Shown here: one piece after another, positions 44,093-52,856 of the stretch
Numbering within the stretch: position 1 is the first letter of the stretch
Layout of the letters: each line of letters opens with the position of its first letter
NCBI GenBank assembly: GCA_040772685.1
Contig: JAXGXQ010000007.1
Coordinates: 56,530-120,529, forward strand
From: JAXGXQ01 sp040772685
GTDB lineage: Bacteria; Bacillota; Clostridia; Saccharofermentanales; UBA5734
Length of the DNA stretch: 64,000 nt
Direction of reading: 5' to 3'
Position numbers and translations under genes: made by a program
The notes under the pieces: model-generated
What the model saw: the letters and a program-made list of their open reading frames with translations, nothing else
What the model was told of the DNA's origin: nothing
Databases searched by the model: none

Positions 44093-44851
44093 ATGTTTTC
44101 ATTAAAAGGGCGTGTCGCAGTTGTTACTGGTGCTTCTTCAGGCTTAGGCCTGCAGATGGCCAAAGGGTTTGCCGATCAGGGCGCTGATCTGGTGATTATG
44201 GCCAGAAGATTAGAACGTCTCGAGAAGATCGCTGAAGAATTTCGGGCCAATGGTACCAGATGCCTGCCTGTTAAGTGCGACGTCACCAAAACTGAAGAAG
44301 TGAACGCAGCTGCAGAAGCCGCTATTAAAGAATACGGTAAAGTTGACATTCTGGTGAACAATGCTGGTGCCGCTAAGAATGCCGGCGTTCTGGAAATGAC
44401 AGATGAAGAGTGGGATTTCACACTTGCTGCTGACATGACCAGTGTCTTTAAAGTCACAAGAGCCTTCGCCAATTACATGGTAAAAGCAAACTATGGCCGT
44501 ATCATCAACATTGCCTCTATTTATGGCCAGGTTGGCAACACTGCTATGGATACTGTCGCTTACCATTCTTCCAAAGGCGGCGTAATCAACTTTACCCGCG
44601 CAGTCGCAGCTGAGCTGGCAAAATACAATATTACCTGTAACACAATCAGCCCAGGTTATTTTGAAACTGAACTTACAGCTGAAACACTGAAAACCGAAGC
44701 CTTCCAGGCCTTCATGAAAGTAAGTGTACCGCTGGGCCGTTATGGACGTGAAGGTGAACTGAATCCGGTTGCTATCATGCTGGCCAGCGACGAAGCTTGC
44801 TACATTACCGGTCAGAACATCAAGGTTGACGGTGGTTACACATCAGTCTGA
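44093..44851 (+). CDS. Short-chain dehydrogenase/reductase (gluconate 5-dehydrogenase-like)
   Basis: 252 residues. Cofactor motif TGASSGLGLQM, NNAG, catalytic Ser in NIASIYG, and YHSSKGG with the Tyr-Lys pair, then SPGYFETE. It most resembles gluconate 5-dehydrogenase or 3-oxoacyl-ACP reductase relatives; the first fits the operator upstream. Start ATG 44093 follows GGAGG with a 7-base gap; the ATG at 44078 is too early. Single gene, terminated at 44920. Confidence 0.88.
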   Translation: MFSLKGRVAVVTGASSGLGLQMAKGFADQGADLVIMARRLERLEKIAEEFRANGTRCLPVKCDVTKTEEVNAAAEAAIKEYGKVDILVNNAGAAKNAGVLEMTDEEWDFTLAADMTSVFKVTRAFANYMVKANYGRIINIASIYGQVGNTAMDTVAYHSSKGGVINFTRAVAAELAKYNITCNTISPGYFETELTAETLKTEAFQAFMKVSVPLGRYGREGELNPVAIMLASDEACYITGQNIKVDGGYTSV

Positions 44852-44919
44852 TTTAAGCAAATAACTGACAAGTTTTTGCCGATTAGCTAAGCATAAACTG
44901 GCCTCCTCGATTTTAATTA

Positions 44920-44954
44920 AAAGAGCGTTTCTGATGCTGAAACGCTCTTTTTGA
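44920..44954. terminator. Bidirectional terminator
   Basis: AAGAGCGTTTC / GAAACGCTCTT, 11-bp perfect stem with a TGATGCT-type loop; TTTTTGAG on the plus strand and TTTTAATTAAAA on the minus. It ends the SDR transcript and the citrate synthase operon. Confidence 0.9.
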
Positions 44955-44973
44955 GTTTATTCTGTAATTCTAA

Positions 44974-46116
44974 TTAATATCCGAAATAACTAATCAGGAG
45001 TCCCGCTATAATGGCTGAACCGATTGTGCTTGATACGATTGGGCCCATCGCGTGCATCAGCAGATGGTTTTGAGAGTTATACTCCAGGCCCAGTTTTTGA
45101 GAAACACGTGCTGCCATCGGCATGGCGGATACGCCGGAATTGCCGATCAGGGGATTCACTTTGCCGCCGGTTGCCCTGCAGAGGATTTTGGCAATGACAA
45201 CACCGCCAACGGTACCAAAAGCAAAGGCAAACAGCCCAAGGCCAATAATAATAACAGTCTGTAAATTGAGGATGCGGTCTGCTGTGGCGGTAGCTCCAAT
45301 TGAGATACCAATTAACAGCGTCAGAATATTTAGGAAGTGATTCTGCAGGGTGCGAATATAACGGTCAGTTACGCCGCTTTCCCGGATCAGATTCCCCAGC
45401 ATCAGCATGGCAATCAAAGTACCGGCGGCTGGCACAAAAACCAGGGTCGCAATGGTAATAGCCAGCGCAAAGATCAGCTTCTGGCGTTTAGATATCCTTT
45501 TTTGGTGCGGCATTTGTACCAGACGTTCTTTGTCAGTGGTTAAGGCGCGCATAATCGGCGGTTGAATCAACGGTACCAGAGCCATGTATGAATAGGCTGC
45601 TATTGTGATAACAGGCAGCAGATTCGGTGCCAGAACGCCCGCTGTATAAATTGAGGTTGGACCGTCCGAGCTGCCGATCATGCCGATTGCAGCTGCCTCT
45701 TGAAACGTAAAAGGTTCAATCCCGGGAATAATATTCCCTAAAAGGTAAGCTCCGCCCATAGCTGTAAAAATACCCAGCTGACCACCCAGGCCTATAAGTG
45801 CACTGTGAGGTGAAGCAATCAGTGGTCCGAAATCTGTCATGGCGCCGATACATAAGAAAATCAACGGTGGATAAATGCCTAAATCTATGCCTTTATACAG
45901 ATAATAAAGCAAGCTGCCTTCGTCGTAGGCAGAAAGCCCCGCTAGAGGTATGTTAGCAATCAGCATGCCAAAAGCGAGTGGCAGTAAGAGCAACGGTTCA
46001 TATTTTTTATGAATTGCCAGGTATGCCAGCAACAAAGCAATTAGGATCATAATAAACTGAGGCAGACCTAATCCCATAAAACTAAAGCCTTGCGGTTGTA
46101 TCCCGGAATCTAACAA
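44974..46116 (-). CDS. Sodium-translocating decarboxylase beta-subunit homologue (OadB/GcdB family), orphan
   Basis: 380 residues, about nine to eleven membrane helices. The critical aspartate region IGMIGSSDGPTSIYTA and the late GNSGVSAMPMAARVSQKLG motif of the sodium channel are intact, so it should move Na+. In the usual complexes (oxaloacetate, methylmalonyl- or glutaconyl-CoA decarboxylase) it needs an alpha carboxyltransferase and a biotin carrier; neither is here. It follows the OPRT-like gene by about 20 bases. Start TTG 46116 with GGAG 9 bases upstream. Confidence 0.88.
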   Translation of the reverse strand: MLDSGIQPQGFSFMGLGLPQFIMILIALLLAYLAIHKKYEPLLLLPLAFGMLIANIPLAGLSAYDEGSLLYYLYKGIDLGIYPPLIFLCIGAMTDFGPLIASPHSALIGLGGQLGIFTAMGGAYLLGNIIPGIEPFTFQEAAAIGMIGSSDGPTSIYTAGVLAPNLLPVITIAAYSYMALVPLIQPPIMRALTTDKERLVQMPHQKRISKRQKLIFALAITIATLVFVPAAGTLIAMLMLGNLIRESGVTDRYIRTLQNHFLNILTLLIGISIGATATADRILNLQTVIIIGLGLFAFAFGTVGGVVIAKILCRATGGKVNPLIGNSGVSAMPMAARVSQKLGLEYNSQNHLLMHAMGPIVSSTIGSAIIAGLLISYFGY

Positions 46117-46136
46117 TTACATCAACTCCCTGTTTT

Positions 46137-46784
46137 TCATTTTCTATATTCTAAATACCCGTTTTCGACAATAATCGCGTCAAGCTCCCGGCCTTCTTTG
46201 CAAAGTGGGCAGTCGTTCGGATTGTAGATCTTATAATCGGGCAAGTCCTCATTGGTAAAAACAGCGTTTATCTCGTAGTCGCTGTTTTTAGGATCGGAAT
46301 TGAATAAAGCTGATATACCAACTACATTGGCACCATAATATGACAGACACTCCATCGCGTTTTTTAACGTCATGCCGCTGGAAATCGAAGAAACCAGTAA
46401 CACGACTTCTCGCTTGTAAATCAATTCCTGAATATTGCTTTGGAACATCAGGTTGCGGTTAACATTACTGATCGGCCTTACCACATGAATCTCACTGCCG
46501 GCATTGATAACCGAAGTGCCTTCGGACAACAGCTCTTCCGCCAGGTAGGCGCCAATAACATCCGTACCTTCCATACAGACAATAGTGTCGACCAGGGTAC
46601 TGCTTAGATAAGGCAGTGATAATTCGCGCGCAACATCTCTGGCCAAGGCTGAATTAGTCTTGAGGTTATCCAGATCAATGTAATGGGTTGTGTGGAAATG
46701 GCTCGTTGTGAAATGCCCCGGAATAACATCAACTGTGATCGATGGATTCTTGGGCAAGGTTACCGTAATAAATTCTTTCTTCAC
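46137..46784 (-). CDS. Orotate phosphoribosyltransferase-like protein
   Basis: 215 residues. The C-terminal half has the PRTase core with the loop region VVLLVSSISSGMTLKNAM near 127-144. The acidic pair that normally precedes the TTG loop (as in VDDVITTG) is replaced by serines, so PRPP chemistry is doubtful. A CPLC zinc-type motif sits at 192-195. From memory, related clostridial proteins are annotated as orotate phosphoribosyltransferase and carry CEGTEVIGAYLA and CPLC motifs as here. It lies between citrate synthase and an OadB homologue, with no pyrimidine genes around. Confidence 0.75.
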   Translation of the reverse strand: MKKEFITVTLPKNPSITVDVIPGHFTTSHFHTTHYIDLDNLKTNSALARDVARELSLPYLSSTLVDTIVCMEGTDVIGAYLAEELLSEGTSVINAGSEIHVVRPISNVNRNLMFQSNIQELIYKREVVLLVSSISSGMTLKNAMECLSYYGANVVGISALFNSDPKNSDYEINAVFTNEDLPDYKIYNPNDCPLCKEGRELDAIIVENGYLEYRK

Positions 46785-46811
46785 TGCTGACTCTCCTTAT
46801 GTCAACTAGCT

Positions 46812-48173
46812 TCAGCGGTTTTCAAGGGGAGTATATTCCCTTCTTTCCATAACTGATTTATATGCCGGCCGGATAATTTTGCCCGAATTGGCGATTTCTT
46901 CCATACGATGGGCCGACCAGCCGACGATACGGGCAACGGCAAATAAAGGCGTAAACAGCTGCATAGGCAGGTCAAGCATGCTGTAGACAAAGCCGCTATA
47001 GAAATCGATGTTGGCGCTAACGCCTTTATATATTTTTCGTTTTTCACCAATGATTTTACCTGCCAGCTTTTCAACCAGCATATAGAGATTGAACTCATCA
47101 ACGCGGTTCTTTTCTTTAGAAAGCCGCTCAACAAATTGCTTAAGCATGTCCGCACGCGGGTCCGATAGAGAGTATACAGCATGCCCCATGCCGTAGATTA
47201 AGCCTGAACGGTCAAATTCTTGCTTATCTAAAATCCGGATAAGATAGTCTGCTACTTTTGTTTCATCCGTCCAGTCAGAAATCTTTTCTTTCATGTCAGC
47301 GAACATCTGTACTACTTTTATATTCGCACCACCGTGCCTTGGCCCTTTAAGCGAACCAAGGGCTGAGGTAATGGCTGAATAAGTATCTGTACCGCTGGAT
47401 GTAACGACATGAGTGGTAAAGGATGAGTTGTTGCCGCCGCCGTGCTCAGCATGCAGTACCAGCGACAGGTCGAGAATTTTTGCTTCCAGCTCTGTATATT
47501 GCTTATTTGAACGCAGGATGTACAGAATGTTTTCTGCAGTTGAAAGCTCCGGCCTCGGTTTGTGAATATACAGGCTTTTGCCATCGTGATAGTGACGATA
47601 GGCCTGATAACCATATACTGAGAGCATTGGGAAAAGCGCTGTCAGCTGCAGTGTTTGGCGCAATACATTCGGGAGGGAAATATCGTCGGAAAAATCATCG
47701 TATGAATACATTGTCAGTACACTTCTCGCAAGGGTATTCATCATATCCTTGCTGGGTGCCTTCATAATAATATCGCGCACGAAGCTGGTCGGCAGGGAGC
47801 GGTAACCGGCCAGAACATGGTTGAACTTTTCCAGTTGAACTGCGTCAGGCAACTCACCAAATAAAAGCAAATAGGCAACCTCTTCGAAGCCGAAACGATT
47901 GGCGCTGACAAACCCTTTGACTATTTCTTCGACATCAAGTCCTCTGTAGTAGAGCTTGCCTGCACAGGGGATCTCTTTGCCGTCGACAGTGTTAAAGGCC
48001 ACGATTTCAGAAATATTGGTTAAACCTGTGAGTACGCCTTTACCGTCTAGATCCCGCAAGCCTCTTTTCACATCATATTTATTGTACAATTCCGGATTAA
48101 TCGTATTATTCTTGGCAAAGATCGCGGAAAATTCTTCTATCTCCGGAGTTATTCGCGAAAAAGGATTAGACAT
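46812..48173 (-). CDS. Citrate synthase
   Basis: 453 residues, slightly long because of an N-terminal extension of about 40 residues. The catalytic histidines are in LVLHAEHGGGNNSSFTTHV and GLIYGMGHAVYSLSDPRAD, and LGSLKGPRHGGAN is the conserved active-site loop; the acidic catalytic residue is in the NVDFY-like NIDFYSGFVY segment. It condenses acetyl-CoA with oxaloacetate. First gene of a three-gene operon behind a long leader with a strong hairpin. Confidence 0.93.
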   Translation of the reverse strand: MSNPFSRITPEIEEFSAIFAKNNTINPELYNKYDVKRGLRDLDGKGVLTGLTNISEIVAFNTVDGKEIPCAGKLYYRGLDVEEIVKGFVSANRFGFEEVAYLLLFGELPDAVQLEKFNHVLAGYRSLPTSFVRDIIMKAPSKDMMNTLARSVLTMYSYDDFSDDISLPNVLRQTLQLTALFPMLSVYGYQAYRHYHDGKSLYIHKPRPELSTAENILYILRSNKQYTELEAKILDLSLVLHAEHGGGNNSSFTTHVVTSSGTDTYSAITSALGSLKGPRHGGANIKVVQMFADMKEKISDWTDETKVADYLIRILDKQEFDRSGLIYGMGHAVYSLSDPRADMLKQFVERLSKEKNRVDEFNLYMLVEKLAGKIIGEKRKIYKGVSANIDFYSGFVYSMLDLPMQLFTPLFAVARIVGWSAHRMEEIANSGKIIRPAYKSVMERREYTPLENR

Positions 48174-48214
48174 ATTTAAACACCTTTCAGAATAGTTTAT
48201 TTTGCAATGCTCGC

Positions 48215-48289
48215 ATCAGAATTGCTGCGGTATAATTTGAGTTCTCGCCTGACAATTAAACGAGAGAGAATAAATACCGCAGTTCTGAT
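48215..48289 (-). ncRNA. Long inverted-repeat leader of the citrate synthase operon
   Basis: CTGCGGTAT (48225-48233) pairs with ATACCGCAG (48274-48282), and ATCAGAA (48215-48221) with TTCTGAT (48283-48289), separated by a TTG bulge; an inner TCTCG/CGAGA stem caps it. A -10 TATAAT lies on the minus strand near 48317-48312 and a U-rich run precedes the stem. It is not followed by T, so it is not a simple terminator. Function unknown: structured leader, processing site or small mobile palindrome. Confidence 0.55.
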
Positions 48290-48415
48290 TCTAAAAAAAG
48301 CGAAAGCAACATAATTATACACTATGTTCACATGTTGCTGCCATTCGGTGACTATTGCATATAATCCTGTGCTGTAGAGCTTTGTGTCTTAGTAAATACT
48401 ATTCCAGAGCCTACT

Positions 48416-48730
48416 TTAATCAGCTTCTTCCTCAAGTGTTTCAAGGAGGAAACTAACCGGTCGGAAACCGTCATTGCAGGAAATCATCGCCGATTTCCGG
48501 TTCTTCATCCAACCTTGATAAATATCCTCACCACCGTGAGCCAACGTCATTACAAAGGCAGACATGCTTTCCCAGGCACTGTTGCAAAGGCCTTCCGGCT
48601 TTTCCCAGCCGTTCGCGATATAAACCTGCCCGACTGCCATGTCACAAGCATGCTCGATTGGGTTTTCATACTTCTCAATCAAGTCTTCATAGACAGTTTG
48701 TTTCATAACCGTGATTTTTACTTTTTTCAT
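48416..48730 (-). CDS. TIGR04076-family small protein
   Basis: 104 residues. MKKVKITVMKQTVYEDLIEK, CDMAVGQVYIANGWEKPEGL and the invariant-looking LAHGG near 63-67 match my memory of the TIGR04076 family, a small uncharacterised group in anaerobes. The cysteines near 29, 48 and 85 are characteristic. Function unknown. It follows the methyltransferase gene by 24 bases. Confidence 0.75.
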   Translation of the reverse strand: MKKVKITVMKQTVYEDLIEKYENPIEHACDMAVGQVYIANGWEKPEGLCNSAWESMSAFVMTLAHGGEDIYQGWMKNRKSAMISCNDGFRPVSFLLETLEEEAD

Positions 48731-48754
48731 ATAATCACCGGATTCGATGCTGTT

Positions 48755-49501
48755 TTATTTAATAACCAAGGTAGCCCAGAAAGTTGGAATATTATAGTCA
48801 TGCAGCAAACCAGTACCATTGGTGTCTTCATAAAGATCCAGCAACCTGAAGCCGGCTTGCAGCTGCCCGCGAATCTGCTCTTCCAATGTATGGGAAAATT
48901 GTATCCCACTGTCTTCCTTTGCCAGCACTTCCAGTAATTCAGGGTTTTTTAGGGGATTGAAAGGAAGCCGGTGTCTTAATTCTTTCTCATCGTCATCAAA
49001 AATAAAATTAACGCCATTATCCAGGCCTGCCATGAGCTTTCCGCCTGCCCGCAGAACACGATAGCATTCTTTCCAAACGGGCAGTACATTTTCTATATAA
49101 CAATTCGATACGGGGTGAAAAATTAAGTCAAATGTGCTGTCAGCAAACGGCAGGGGTTTTGTCATGTCAGCCCGTATGGCATTTATGCGATACCCTTCCC
49201 GCTCGGCTACTGACAATTCGCTCTCAATCTGCCGGGCTGAATTATCGAGCACAGTACATTCAGCACCCAGGGCAGCAAAGACAGGCATTTGCTGTGCGCC
49301 TCCGGACGCCAGACCAAGCACTTTTTTGCCATTTAAGTCAGGAAACCACTCCCGAGGCACTGGTTTCGTAGGAGTCAAAACCATCGACCAGTTTCCATTC
49401 CGGGCCGCTGCAAACTGTTCACGGGTAATCGGTATCCCCCACTCCCAGCCGGTTTCAACCCATCTGTCAATTGTTTTAGAATTCTCTTCTATATAGTCCA
49501 T
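48755..49501 (-). CDS. Class I SAM-dependent methyltransferase
   Basis: 248 residues. Motif I KVLGLASGGAQQMPVFAALG binds SAM, followed by CTVLDNSARQIESE, ADMTKPLPFADSTFDLIFHP and VLRAGGKLMAG, the order of the UbiE/type 11 fold. The GASGG-like motif I (LASGGAQQ) is typical of a clostridial subgroup. Substrate unknown. Confidence 0.9.
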   Translation of the reverse strand: MDYIEENSKTIDRWVETGWEWGIPITREQFAAARNGNWSMVLTPTKPVPREWFPDLNGKKVLGLASGGAQQMPVFAALGAECTVLDNSARQIESELSVAEREGYRINAIRADMTKPLPFADSTFDLIFHPVSNCYIENVLPVWKECYRVLRAGGKLMAGLDNGVNFIFDDDEKELRHRLPFNPLKNPELLEVLAKEDSGIQFSHTLEEQIRGQLQAGFRLLDLYEDTNGTGLLHDYNIPTFWATLVIK

Positions 49502-49522
49502 GCCAAGCCTGCTTCCGTAACT

Positions 49523-50521
49523 TTACGTTTTTCCGAGCGTTCTAACCACGTCATTCAGAGCTGTTGCTATTTCAACCAGCTTATTGCAGTCAACAAGATG
49601 GGGCGTATCAACTGATGTATGGGCTATGCTGGTCAGTATTTCCATCAGGTTTTCTGATGAAATCGCAACAGCCTGTACCTCATTCTGGACAAAGACCATG
49701 TGATCGCCGCTGTACCATTGCTCGCCTTGTTTAAGGCCATGCAAGCGGAAAACATTTTCCATTTTCTCCTCGATCTCCGGCTCGCATTCATAAAATGAAT
49801 ACGCTGATTCACCTTTAATATAACCGACAGCATCCAAATTAATTGCCACGATAATCGCTGACAGTTCTTCTCCATATCTGGACAAATAATCCATTTGCCC
49901 GCCTGCGCTGTAATGATCCTCACCATCTATTCGCAACAGCATTTCGCGGCCGGCCAAAGCTTCAAGTCCGCTTGCCAGAGCATCGGCACAATAAACACTC
50001 GCTATATCAAAATCGCCGTCAACAAAGAGCGGAAATGGATCCAACGCTCCGGCCAGTTCCGGGTTTCGCTTAGTTGCTGCTACAATTCCGGCAGGTTTCT
50101 GTGCTTCCAACAAGGAAATTATCTGCTGATGTTCCTCCGGATTATAGAAAATAAAGTTCTTGGGCATGATTTGCTCTTCACAAATCGATCCTCGCAGAAT
50201 CAGAATTCTACCAGCGAAATCCGTTGTTTGAAGCTCCTCAACTGTTGAAACAACTACTGTTTCAGCTAAAACATTACAAGCCGGAGAATAGGGGCTGGCG
50301 AATACTTCAAAATTAAGATCACCACAACTTAACGAAGCCGTTTCACAGGCATAGTCCAAAGCCGGGAACGGAGTTGAGTCAATGTTTTAACCGGAATTTT
50401 TGACAGTCTGCTCGAAAAAAGCTGTTGCTGCCCTGTTGCCGGCTGATCCCGTCCTTCTGTTGGGTTTGACACTAGCCATAAATTTCAGGTACTGACTTGC
50501 TTTTTCCGCATAGGAATACAT
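49523..50521 (-). pseudogene. Decayed M28-family aminopeptidase
   Basis: Read in one frame from ATG 50521 (ribosome site AAGGAAC) the protein starts MYSYAEKASQYLKFMASVKP, then meets an in-frame TAA at 50389-50387, and continues in the same frame with DYACETASLSCGDLNFEVFA. The downstream 278 codons retain the M28 outline (PA-like segment, GEDHYSAGGQMDYL, AINLDAVGY), but the segment that should hold the first zinc histidine and aspartate is missing at LLRIDGEDHYS, an in-frame internal deletion of perhaps 70-90 residues. It is very probably non-functional as a peptidase. Confidence 0.8.
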
Positions 50522-50538
50522 ATCTCAGTTCCTTTCAA

Positions 50539-50880
50539 TCAATATGACCCGGCAAACCTGTCCAGGCTTCTGGCCAGTGTTTCCAGAAAGCTCGCTTCGC
50601 CCCAGGTATTGATTTTAAAAAACATCGCTTGACTGCCGCCCGAGCTGATTGCCGAAACGAAAAGGTTATCGGATTCCCCAACCAAAGTAAGATTAAGACT
50701 CACCCGGTTGCCACCCGTCCAGCTGTAGCGCTCATAGACACGAACAGCCACTCTGACTTCACCGAAATTGGCATCACTGCTATCCTCGAGAGTAGCAGAC
50801 ATGCTTTGCATAATCGCTTCATTGGCAACTCTCAGCACCTGGTCGAAATTTCCGCGGAGTCTGCGTTCGTACTTGGCCAT
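50539..50880 (-). CDS. DUF6054-family protein
   Basis: 113 residues, soluble. MAKYERRLRGNFDQVLR, RVYERYSWTGGNRVSLNLTL and the SSGGSQAMFFKINTWGE segment suggest the small DUF6054-type family of Firmicutes. Function unknown. The ATG at 50880 has AAGGAG 7 bases upstream, so the longer frame to 50901 is not used. Its start overlaps the end region of the GGDEF gene. Confidence 0.7.
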   Translation of the reverse strand: MAKYERRLRGNFDQVLRVANEAIMQSMSATLEDSSDANFGEVRVAVRVYERYSWTGGNRVSLNLTLVGESDNLFVSAISSGGSQAMFFKINTWGEASFLETLARSLDRFAGSY

Positions 50881-50897
50881 ATTTATCTCCTTAGCGC

Positions 50898-52007
50898 TCA
50901 ATTCATCCGTAACTGGCGTCGCTTGTATTTAAAATTGTACATTTGGTCATCTGCTTTTTTCAGCGCACGTTCATAATCTGCAACTGAACCGGAAAATGCC
51001 GCATACCCGGTAGAGACCATTGGTAACTCACCTTGTGTGGTATTGTTTCTGATGTTGTCTATCTTGCAATGAAAAGAACCTAGTACCGCTTCCACTTGAT
51101 GTACATCCTTAGAATGGCAAATTACACAAAACTCATCTCCGCCTGTACGATAACAAAAACCCAATTTACCAAAACAATCCTTAACAAGATTTCCAACAAC
51201 GCGCAGGCAGGAATCGCCCCAGGAGTGGCCGTATAAATCATTGATTTGTTTGAAACCATCCAGATCAAATACTATTACCATCCCTGTGTCTACGTTGGGA
51301 ATCTTTGAGGTATAGCGGTCGTAAACGTTGCGTTTCAGTAAGCCGGTCAAATTGTCCTGAGTCTCCGTCAAAACGCAAAAATACGCGTAAAACAATACCA
51401 GACTCAAGGTAACACTCAACCAGGTAGCATGAACATTGGGCCAAACAAGCTGAACATTGGTCCCCAGAATAGTAAATGTCAGTAATAAGATAAAAGTAGT
51501 CTTTGAATGGCACTGATAATAATTCATTGCCTTAACCGAATCTACAATAAGTATGATATAGGAACATAAATAAGCGAAAATAAACCAACCATATAATGGG
51601 CCTCGAATATAATTGATATCAGAGCCTACACTAAAAATCAGACCTGTCCAGGGTGAGCTGAAAACCAGAACAATATTGATCCAGATTGGAATTGAAAGGA
51701 GTGTTCGAATTTTTCCGTTCCCCACAGTGAACGCTCTGGACAATACAAATGCAATTAAAGGAGCCAGAGAAAAGCCAATAATGTTGGCGATTAAAGCCGG
51801 GGCTCTGCCTGCTAACAAAATATTTTCATAAATAATGCTTGCTGATTCCGCAGTAACAACAATAAATGTGACAAGTGCCGCCAACGCAAAGTATTTTTTC
51901 ATTTCATTGCTAAACAATACATTCTGCAAGGCGGCCAGCGTCAAAATAATCAAGGCAATAGCGCATATTGCGTCTAAAACAATGTAATTAATAAGCAAAT
52001 CAGTCAT
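50898..52007 (-). CDS. Membrane-bound GGDEF-domain diguanylate cyclase
   Basis: 369 residues. About seven N-terminal membrane helices (residues 5-215) followed by a GGDEF domain: FDLDGFKQINDLYGHSWGD and RTGGDEFCVI, both the metal-binding and signature loop intact. It should make cyclic di-GMP. I saw no RxxD inhibitory site immediately before the signature. No EAL domain is present. The sensor part is a plain membrane bundle. Confidence 0.9.
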   Translation of the reverse strand: MTDLLINYIVLDAICAIALIILTLAALQNVLFSNEMKKYFALAALVTFIVVTAESASIIYENILLAGRAPALIANIIGFSLAPLIAFVLSRAFTVGNGKIRTLLSIPIWINIVLVFSSPWTGLIFSVGSDINYIRGPLYGWFIFAYLCSYIILIVDSVKAMNYYQCHSKTTFILLLTFTILGTNVQLVWPNVHATWLSVTLSLVLFYAYFCVLTETQDNLTGLLKRNVYDRYTSKIPNVDTGMVIVFDLDGFKQINDLYGHSWGDSCLRVVGNLVKDCFGKLGFCYRTGGDEFCVICHSKDVHQVEAVLGSFHCKIDNIRNNTTQGELPMVSTGYAAFSGSVADYERALKKADDQMYNFKYKRRQLRMN

Positions 52008-52036
52008 TCAGTTTAAATTCCTCATATGTAGGCACA

Positions 52037-52546
52037 TTACGCCTCAATCATGTTAAATCGCCAGTGACGATTACGATCCTCTTCGGTGGCGTAATCAATG
52101 CCGATCCGTTTGCTTGTTACAAATTCCGGCTTGTATCCATCGTCTTCCAGCCATATTTCGTTAGAAGTTCTTAAATCGACTCCGTTCAGGCTGCGGTCTA
52201 TCTGCATAGCTTTAGTCAGTTTGCCTGGACCGTTGTAGCCTTCAACGCCACGAATCAGGCAGGCTTCGGGAAACCCTTTTTTCCCTGAAACAACATTGAT
52301 TAGATGGTGTATACCGTAACATAAATATACATACGTGATTCCACCCGCTTCATATAGGGTTTCGGTTCTTTTTGTTTTGCCTTTACTTGCGTGACAGGCT
52401 GAATCAGTTTCACCAAAATAAATTTCCGTTTCAGTAATCCTTAATTTAATTATTTCATTGTTTATTTTGCGGCAAAGCAATTTTCCTAACAAAACCGGGG
52501 CCATTTCAGTAGCTCGCATTTTGTAAAAATCAGCATTAATTCTCAT
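52037..52546 (-). CDS. DNA-3-methyladenine glycosylase (AAG/MPG family)
   Basis: 169 residues, a bit short for the family (about 190-200). ITETEIYFGETDSACHAS contains the catalytic Glu region, YVYLCYGIHHLINVVS is the tyrosine/histidine base-flipping pocket, and LIRGVEG and GPGKLTKAM follow. It removes alkylated purines. It is in line with the GGDEF gene about 30 bases away. No close ribosome site could be seen before the ATG. Confidence 0.92.
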   Translation of the reverse strand: MRINADFYKMRATEMAPVLLGKLLCRKINNEIIKLRITETEIYFGETDSACHASKGKTKRTETLYEAGGITYVYLCYGIHHLINVVSGKKGFPEACLIRGVEGYNGPGKLTKAMQIDRSLNGVDLRTSNEIWLEDDGYKPEFVTSKRIGIDYATEEDRNRHWRFNMIEA

Positions 52547-52786
52547 ATCGATATATTGTCATTCCTTTAGTTGCAAATCAGTCAGGTTAGTTAGAATCCA
52601 TGGATATTAGTTCTGGATAAAGTATATCTGGGTCCTCCGCTGGCAGTATCAGTAGTCAACTTATTTTGCTAAAGTTACTCTTTATTCTATCATCTATCGG
52701 AACAGAGGCAATGTCTGGCAGTCAGGTTTTCAATAAATTAAACTACAGCGGAGTATGTAAAGAAATGGCAGCTTACGCAGGAACAC
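52547..52786. other. Gene-free stretch between the ferritin and glycosylase genes
   Basis: About 240 bases before the ferritin terminator. I see no convincing coding frame, repeat or tRNA; the sequence is AT-rich and should hold the glycosylase promoter. Confidence 0.5.
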
Positions 52787-52821
52787 AAAAAACTCAAAGT
52801 GACTTTAACGGCCACTTTGAG
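52787..52821 (-). terminator. Ferritin gene terminator
   Basis: Minus strand CTCAAAGTG / CACTTTGAG, 9-bp perfect stem, then six T. Confidence 0.85.
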
Positions 52822-52856
52822 CTTTCTAAATCGGAAATATATGGGTTAATGGAAGA

